From the NCBI GenBank assembly GCA_963556495.2, contig OY747707.1, forward strand, positions 7,375,001 to 7,439,000: a stretch of 64,000 nt of DNA, written 5' to 3'. The stretch is from Valencia hispanica (lineage: Eukaryota; Chordata; Actinopteri; Cyprinodontiformes; Valenciidae). Positions 59,206 to 64,000 of this stretch are shown here, in pieces; position 1 is the stretch's first letter; every line of letters begins with the position of its first letter. Both the position numbers and the translations under genes were made by a program. The notes beneath the pieces are model-generated. The model ran no database searches, was not told the origin of the DNA, and saw only the letters and a list, made by a program, of their open reading frames with translations.

Positions 59206-59525
59206 AGGAGTGGAATGGTATATGTATTCGTCTTTTTCAGTACGGCCCTGTCGGTACGGTACGCACGCACAAATACAGCTGTTTCATTCCTTAACACATG
59301 CAGAATGTTTATGTGGAGAACTCAGTGAACAGTGCAACAAACAGAAAGGACTCCCAGCTATCACTAAACTCTGATATTTCAGAATATTATCGGTTTCTCA
59401 TGCAGCTATAGTAGAAAAATAAAGATGGACCGAACCAGAACTTTGTTAACAAACACATTTCAACAGCAATAAGGTATATAAAAAACGTACCGAACTGTGA
59501 TTTTTGTATACCGTTACACTCTTAG
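59206..59525. mobile_element. hAT-type MITE, 320 bp
   Basis: The left reads AGGAGTGGAATGGTATATG and the right, reversed, CTAAGAGTGTAACGGTATAC; both then share TTTTTCAGTACGG / CACAGTTCGGTACG-type sequence. The flanks TCCCTACA (59198-59205) and TCCTTACA (59526-59533) match at 7 of 8 bases, as for a hAT target duplication. Confidence 0.7.
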
Positions 59526-59533
59526 TCCTTACA

Positions 59534-61109
59534 CATACCGCTTCCTGATGTATCAGCAGATTTAGCTTCCATCCACCCATTCATCCATCCAATTTTTCCA
59601 GTCCATAGTTTTGTTCCACGAAGCAACAACATTTAAACTTCCAATAGACCCACACACTCATTTTCTCTGCAGGATGTCCACAATTTAGTATTTAGGGAAC
59701 TGAACTAATGTTTAGTGGGGTTGTTGTAATAAATCTAAAATTGTGTCTTCATTTTTTTCATTTCTACAATAAAAGAGAGACCATGATAGACCCTTTAAGG
59801 TAATAAAGCTCTTTCATACTTCTTCAGCATCACCTCAGCCCTCATCTGGAGAGGCTTAAATATCCATATGCTGTTTCTCATATATCGGAAAATTGATTAA
59901 TAATACATAACTTCATGATGGCTAAAGAAACCATATGTTCACTGTCCTAGAACAGCCAGATCTGGGTCTTTGACTGAACTCAGCTACAGAAGCTGTACAT
60001 TTTTTCTTTAACCTAAAGATTAGAATCTTTGGAAGCATTAACTATTGCCGTTGTTATTGTTATTGTCTTGCACCAGATACACAGAAGTGTACGTAAAATC
60101 AACTTGAGCTGAAAAAAAAGCTTTGCATATTTAATTAAAGGCAAAAGTTGAGTTTTTCTTCTCCATGCACACAGTCTTCTTCATTTTTCTGATCCATATG
60201 TGTCTTCAGTAATTTATCCTCACCATATGCCATCAGGTTAAAACTCAGCCAAACCAGGATCTTTAATATGAGTGCATCATTTCCAACTCTTTTAAACTAG
60301 AAATGTTTATTGCAATTCTAAGAGGGTATAAACAGAAAAATAACAGCAGTAATCTCCGATCTCGGGCTACCTTATTATGTCTTCCTCCCACTAAGGAATC
60401 AGTGTCATCACTTCATGCACTTCATCAACCCGTGAATGCAGCATGCATAACAAGGTGAACCTGTGTCCATGTATCGTTTCTCATTTCCTTCTGTGCCAAA
60501 TAAATTACCTCACGCACACACTGTGAGCAGCTCATTTGTTCTATGATAATGTCTTTATAATTCCAGTTTCCTCCAGGGTACGGGATGCCAGCAGGCTGCA
60601 GCACATGTGTATGGAGTGACACGTCTCCAACACGATGTATTTTGTCACTGACAATCAGGGCCATGACAGAGCTGTTGGTCGTTTAGATTAAGAAATACCT
60701 GCAGCCTTGCTGTAAAACATACAGGGAGCCTGTAACAGCTATTATAGTGGGTGCAGCTCTGAGCATAGACTTATGATTGTTGACCCTGATATCAATGTGA
60801 GCCAACAATTGATCCTAAATCAAACATGAATTTGTTGACTGTGTTCAACCAGTGAGATGTGCATGAGAACAAGCCAGGGGGGTGAGTGGTGGGGGCAAGA
60901 CAGATTACAACGCCTGTGTAAATTTCATTGCAACCATGCAATTTATTAACCCAAGTCAACCAGCGGAAGGTGCTGTAGGCTATTAATTAGGACTTTTGGA
61001 GGCATTAAAGAAGATACTTTGATATATTTGTAAGCCAAAATTTACATTAGAGCTCGGCTTAATGAAATCAAGAGCAAAGCTAGCACAAGCAGGCATGATG
61101 CTAATACAG
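59534..61109. other. Gene-free; some unique TAAT-rich sequence
   Basis: No gene was found. 60900-61080 is unique-looking, with CTATTAATTAGGAC and GGCTTAATGAAATC. The minus-strand frame at 60425-60664 has no family resemblance. Confidence 0.4.
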
Positions 61110-61440
61110 TACACCATCAGTCCTAAAGAGGCAAGTCCAACCTTGGGTGACATTCTGGTCTACATTCCATATCAGTAGGTGGCAATAATGCGCCAATTTG
61201 TTGTTTGCCACCCGCCAATAAACATCACAAAGAATACTTTTTTTCTTTTTTATTCTCAAGGTCTTGAGCAAACGACTTTTTTGGATTGTGGATGCAAAAG
61301 TTGTTGTGGACTAGCTATTTATTGGAGGACATTAACTGGACCATTGTAGACGTAAAATTATTTTCTTCAAGACGACTCGGTTCTGTCAATGATATATGGC
61401 TTTCATCTGTGATTTGACAAAAGCTGGGTCTGAGTCATTG
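61110..61440 (+). repeat. Unclassified dispersed repeat, copy D
   Basis: The 5' module is AACCTTGGGTGACATTCTGG, CAGTAGGTGGCAATAATGCG and CCACCCGCCAATAAACATCA. The middle is GGATTGTGGATGCAAAAG, GGAGGACATTAACTGGACC and GACTCGGTTCTGTCAATGAT. The 3' module of copies B and C is missing. Confidence 0.6.
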
Positions 61441-62009
61441 TGCCTATTCAATCCAACACACATTTACTGAAAGTACCAACAAATACCAGCGCTCATTTAA
61501 TTAGAATGTGACTCTTGTATTTCATATTAGAAGTACCTTTTAAAAAATAACAACCTTTAAACTGGTATTAAACGTACTTTTCACTATAAGCTCTGGAATG
61601 ATGTGTTCCAGATTTGCGAGTGATCTACTAAGATTGTGAGCGCAAATGATAACAGGCGCAAAGAGCAGTCTTCAAATGAGGACTTTGCATCCGCTGCTGT
61701 GTGTGCCAGCCCATGCACTGCACCACGGCCAGAGAGAGGAGGAATAGGTGCAGTGGATTCATGATGCGTCTTTGGCAAAAAAAGGGAAAAAAATGACATT
61801 CCTGTCAAATTTATGGCTGTTAGAGAGTTAATTACTATTAGGATAGAATGTCTGTGAGTTATATTTTTTGTTTGTCATTAATGAACTCAATGCGTGCAGG
61901 TGGAGACGAGTTGGGCTCACAGTGCACGTTTTAACAAGCGCAAACCTTTGATAAATCAGGCCCAGTGTGTTTTCCTTAGTGAATTATGTTACTCCAATAA
62001 ATTAACTTT
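61441..62009. other. Gene-free; possible MITE end
   Basis: 61925-61965 reversed reads GGGCCTGATTTATCAAAGG, then TTTGCGCTTG, resembling a MITE terminus, with related GCGCAAA strings at 61638-61660. A left terminus was not found. Confidence 0.35.
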
Positions 62010-62290
62010 AAATCATCCATCCAATGTTTATACAAGCTTATCCTTGAAGGATTGTTGGGGAGCTGGTGGCTATCTCCAGCAGTCATTGGGTGAGAGGTAA
62101 GGTACACCCTGGACAAGTTCCAAGTCCATCATAGGGCAACACGGAGACACACTACACACATCTGAGGACAATTCAGAGAGGCCAAATAACCTAACAGTCT
62201 GACTGTAGGAAAAAGCCAGAGTACCTGGGAGAACATGCAAACTCCATGCAGAAAGACTTGAACCCAGAACCTTCTTGCTGCAAGGCAATA
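62010..62290 (-). repeat. Teleost tRNA-like SINE, inverted copy
   Basis: Reversed, it reads AAGGTTCTGGGTTCAAGTC (B-box region), CATGGAGTTTGCATGTTC, TAGGTTATTTGGCC, a CCAGGGTGTACC block and GGAGATAGCCACCAGC, then a short tail. Orientation is opposite to the copies at 21807 and 58280. Confidence 0.72.
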
Positions 62291-62437
62291 TTCTATGTTA
62301 TTGAATACGACTGTATATATTTGATAGTGAAATATGTTTCTTTTAGGTAAAGCCATGGGCTTTGTTTGCTGTGGTTAAATTTTTTAAAGATACACAGCGT
62401 ACCTAAATTTTGCACGTAAACATTGTGCATGTGTACA

Positions 62438-63540
62438 GGGGCCCGTTTCACAAAGCAGGTTTAGTGAAAACACTGAGTTTGTTTACCCTGCGATGAGGGA
62501 AACTGTTTTTTTTCGGTTTCACAAAGCCAGTTCAGCGTAACTCTGAGTCATTTACCCGGGAAACCTACTCCGTGAAACTAACCTGCTTGCTGGCAGGTTT
62601 GCCTTAAATAACTGAGTTTCTCCTGCTCTTAAGTTGAAGCCTGCTGTCTGAAAGCGGTGGCAGACATGGCGTGCCTGTTTTTTGAAGAGCCTGTTGATGT
62701 AGAAGCGCAGATACTCTGCAGAAATCTCAGTCGGGAGAGGATGATAAGACCTCGAGTGGATGTTTTATCACTCTCTAATAAGTACCTGTTTGAGCATTTT
62801 TCGCTTTTCTTGACCATCAATCATTTATTTAAACAGCATTCTCAGCCCATGGTTCCTTGACATCTCTAGGAAGCGTTTCACAGAATTGCAGGTATCAGTG
62901 TAAGCAATAATTAATGTATGTCATAAAGCTTGGAGACTGGAAGAACTCATCAATTTGAGATATTTTAGGGTTTCCAGGTGTGATTGGCTGCATCAATGGA
63001 ACTCACATTCCCATCATATCCCCTTCAATAAATGAAGGAGATTATGTAAATAGGAGATCTGTCCACAGCATTAATGTACAGGTAAGCCTAGAAAAATACC
63101 GTTTAACATTCTAAATGAAATATACGTCATAATACAGCTACTGCAGCTAATAATTGTTCTCTACTGTGAAGATCATAAGTGATTAAACAGCTATTAACAA
63201 CATGGAGCGGGATTGTCAGTGGCATACAGACAAAAGACATTTTTTAAAATATGCTCATTTTCTGCATATGTAGTCATTAATATATGCAAATGCACTGGGG
63301 AGTAGTAGGAGGATCTACATTTTTTTTCACTTGTTGCCATGGTGAATCATGTTATCTGCGTCCCATTGATGAGGGCTTTTTATGTCCTCATGCAAGAGTG
63401 TAACTTTGACTCAGAGTTGATTGAACTGATTCTTAACACCTGTTCTGAAACCGAAAACTCTGAGATTAACAACTCAGAGTTGGCCAATCTAGAGTTTTGA
63501 CTCAGAGTTTGTTAAACCTGCTTTTTGAAAACGGGTCCCG
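62438..63540 (+). mobile_element. PIF/Harbinger element, deleted and decayed, about 1.1 kb
   Basis: The left end reads GGGGCCCGTTTCACAAAGCA and the right, reversed, GGGACCCGTTTTCAAAAAGC. Both continue with AGGTTTA and ACTCTGAGT-type sequence, which recurs several times near each end (about 62470-62600 and 63410-63510). The exact target duplication is not clear. The interior holds exons of a Harbinger transposase. Confidence 0.8.
62666..63081 (+). pseudogene. Harbinger (HARBI1-like) transposase, deleted, catalytic Asp lost
   Basis: The first coding block (62666-62857) starts MACLFFEEPVDVEAQILCRN, then RERMIRPRVDVLSLSNKYLF, the usual N-terminus of fish Harbinger nucleases, and ends in a stop. 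A second block (62870-62891) reads EAFHRIA. It runs into a 77-bp intron with GT at 62892 and TTTTAG at 62968, and splices in phase to [16 protein letters not shown] and [14 protein letters not shown] (62969-63081), ending at CAG|GTAAGC. Relatives have GCIDGTH; here the first catalytic Asp is Asn. The segment between the first two blocks and everything after 63081 is missing. Confidence 0.82.
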
Positions 63541-64000
63541 GGTTTAAAAAGACACGATTTGCTCAGTACCAAACCAAGACGGTCACACATGCAACTCATA
63601 CAACAACAACCAGAAACACATACACACCCCTAGAATGCAGAAAGTTCTACAGACCCCCAGTCAAAAGTAGTGGCAATGTGAAATAGATCACATCGGGAGA
63701 TCTGGTGCTGAGAGCTGCCATTTTCAGGTTGGTCTTCAACTTTGCATTTGTCTTTGCTTTTTATTTTCCCCTCTTAGATTAAAGTAAAACTCAGAATTAC
63801 AATTCTGCATACATATTCAATTCTAATCATTTAAATAATTAGTTTTTAAAAACTTCCCTCTGTTATTATAGAAACCAAGTTTTAAAGGTCTCATTCACTC
63901 GTTTCTTTTTTTTTTTCAATACATTTGCTCTGGTCTCCAGAATAAATTAATGCCTCGTGAGTTTTATGCGGAAAAATGCTCTGGTGCTCCTGTTTCAGAA
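63541..64000. other. Gene-free sequence
   Basis: Nothing recognisable. Confidence 0.5.

Noticed and set aside
62666..63081. Host HARBI1 gene
   Set aside because: It is bounded by Harbinger-type inverted repeats, deleted in the middle, and has lost a catalytic Asp that the family needs for catalysis.

Overview
The window looks like intergenic or intronic DNA from a teleost fish. The evidence is the mix of repeats: Tc1-like DD34E transposons, L2/Rex1-type LINEs, several hAT families, PIF/Harbinger and CACTA-like elements, a teleost tRNA-like SINE and long (TA)n runs. The species cannot be fixed from the sequence, although the repertoire fits a percomorph or related group. I found no intact host protein-coding gene, rRNA, functional tRNA or CRISPR array. 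All recognisable coding sequence is transposase or reverse transcriptase, and every copy is broken.

Layout. 1-8.2 kb: a 1.4 kb TIR element (660-2028), a pogo-like MITE remnant and a Kolobok-like non-autonomous element with a compact promoter (about 6.61-7.11 kb). 8.2-9.85 kb: a complete Tc1 element with about 215-bp inverted repeats and one nonsense codon. 12.4-15 kb: two Tc1 relics around a (TA)n tract, then the zinc-knuckle/endonuclease tail of an R2/R4-type LINE. 17.8-22.5 kb: an LTR-like stretch, a (CAT)n array, a hAT element with a perfect 8-bp target duplication and a telomere-like tract, a SINE and another (TA)n. 24.5-30.2 kb: an L2-like LINE split by a 4.1 kb CACTA-like element. That element carries an inverted pair of hAT MITEs and a 23-bp minisatellite, and is followed by a hAT copy split by a Harbinger MITE. 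31-37.9 kb: hAT and Tc1 relics with nested MITE and LINE insertions, an internally deleted Tc1 and a SINE with a 15-bp target duplication. 40.4-43.5 kb: another Tc1-like element, a small MITE and a deleted hAT. 45.9-50.7 kb: related TTTCCAC-type MITEs, two copies of a teleost dispersed repeat and a small hAT with a perfect target duplication. 51.6-57.6 kb: Tc1/mariner and L2 relics, including one LINE inserted inside another. 58-64 kb: SINEs, a hAT MITE and a decayed Harbinger element whose transposase exons and introns can still be traced.

The elements do not form a functional system. Together they record successive transposition, and many nested junctions give relative insertion ages. The least explained signal is a dispersed repeat with at least four copies here (about 9.95, 36.7, 53.4 and 61.1 kb) that I cannot place in a known family. 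A few unique, TAAT-rich, gene-free stretches could be cis-regulatory, but that needs cross-species comparison.
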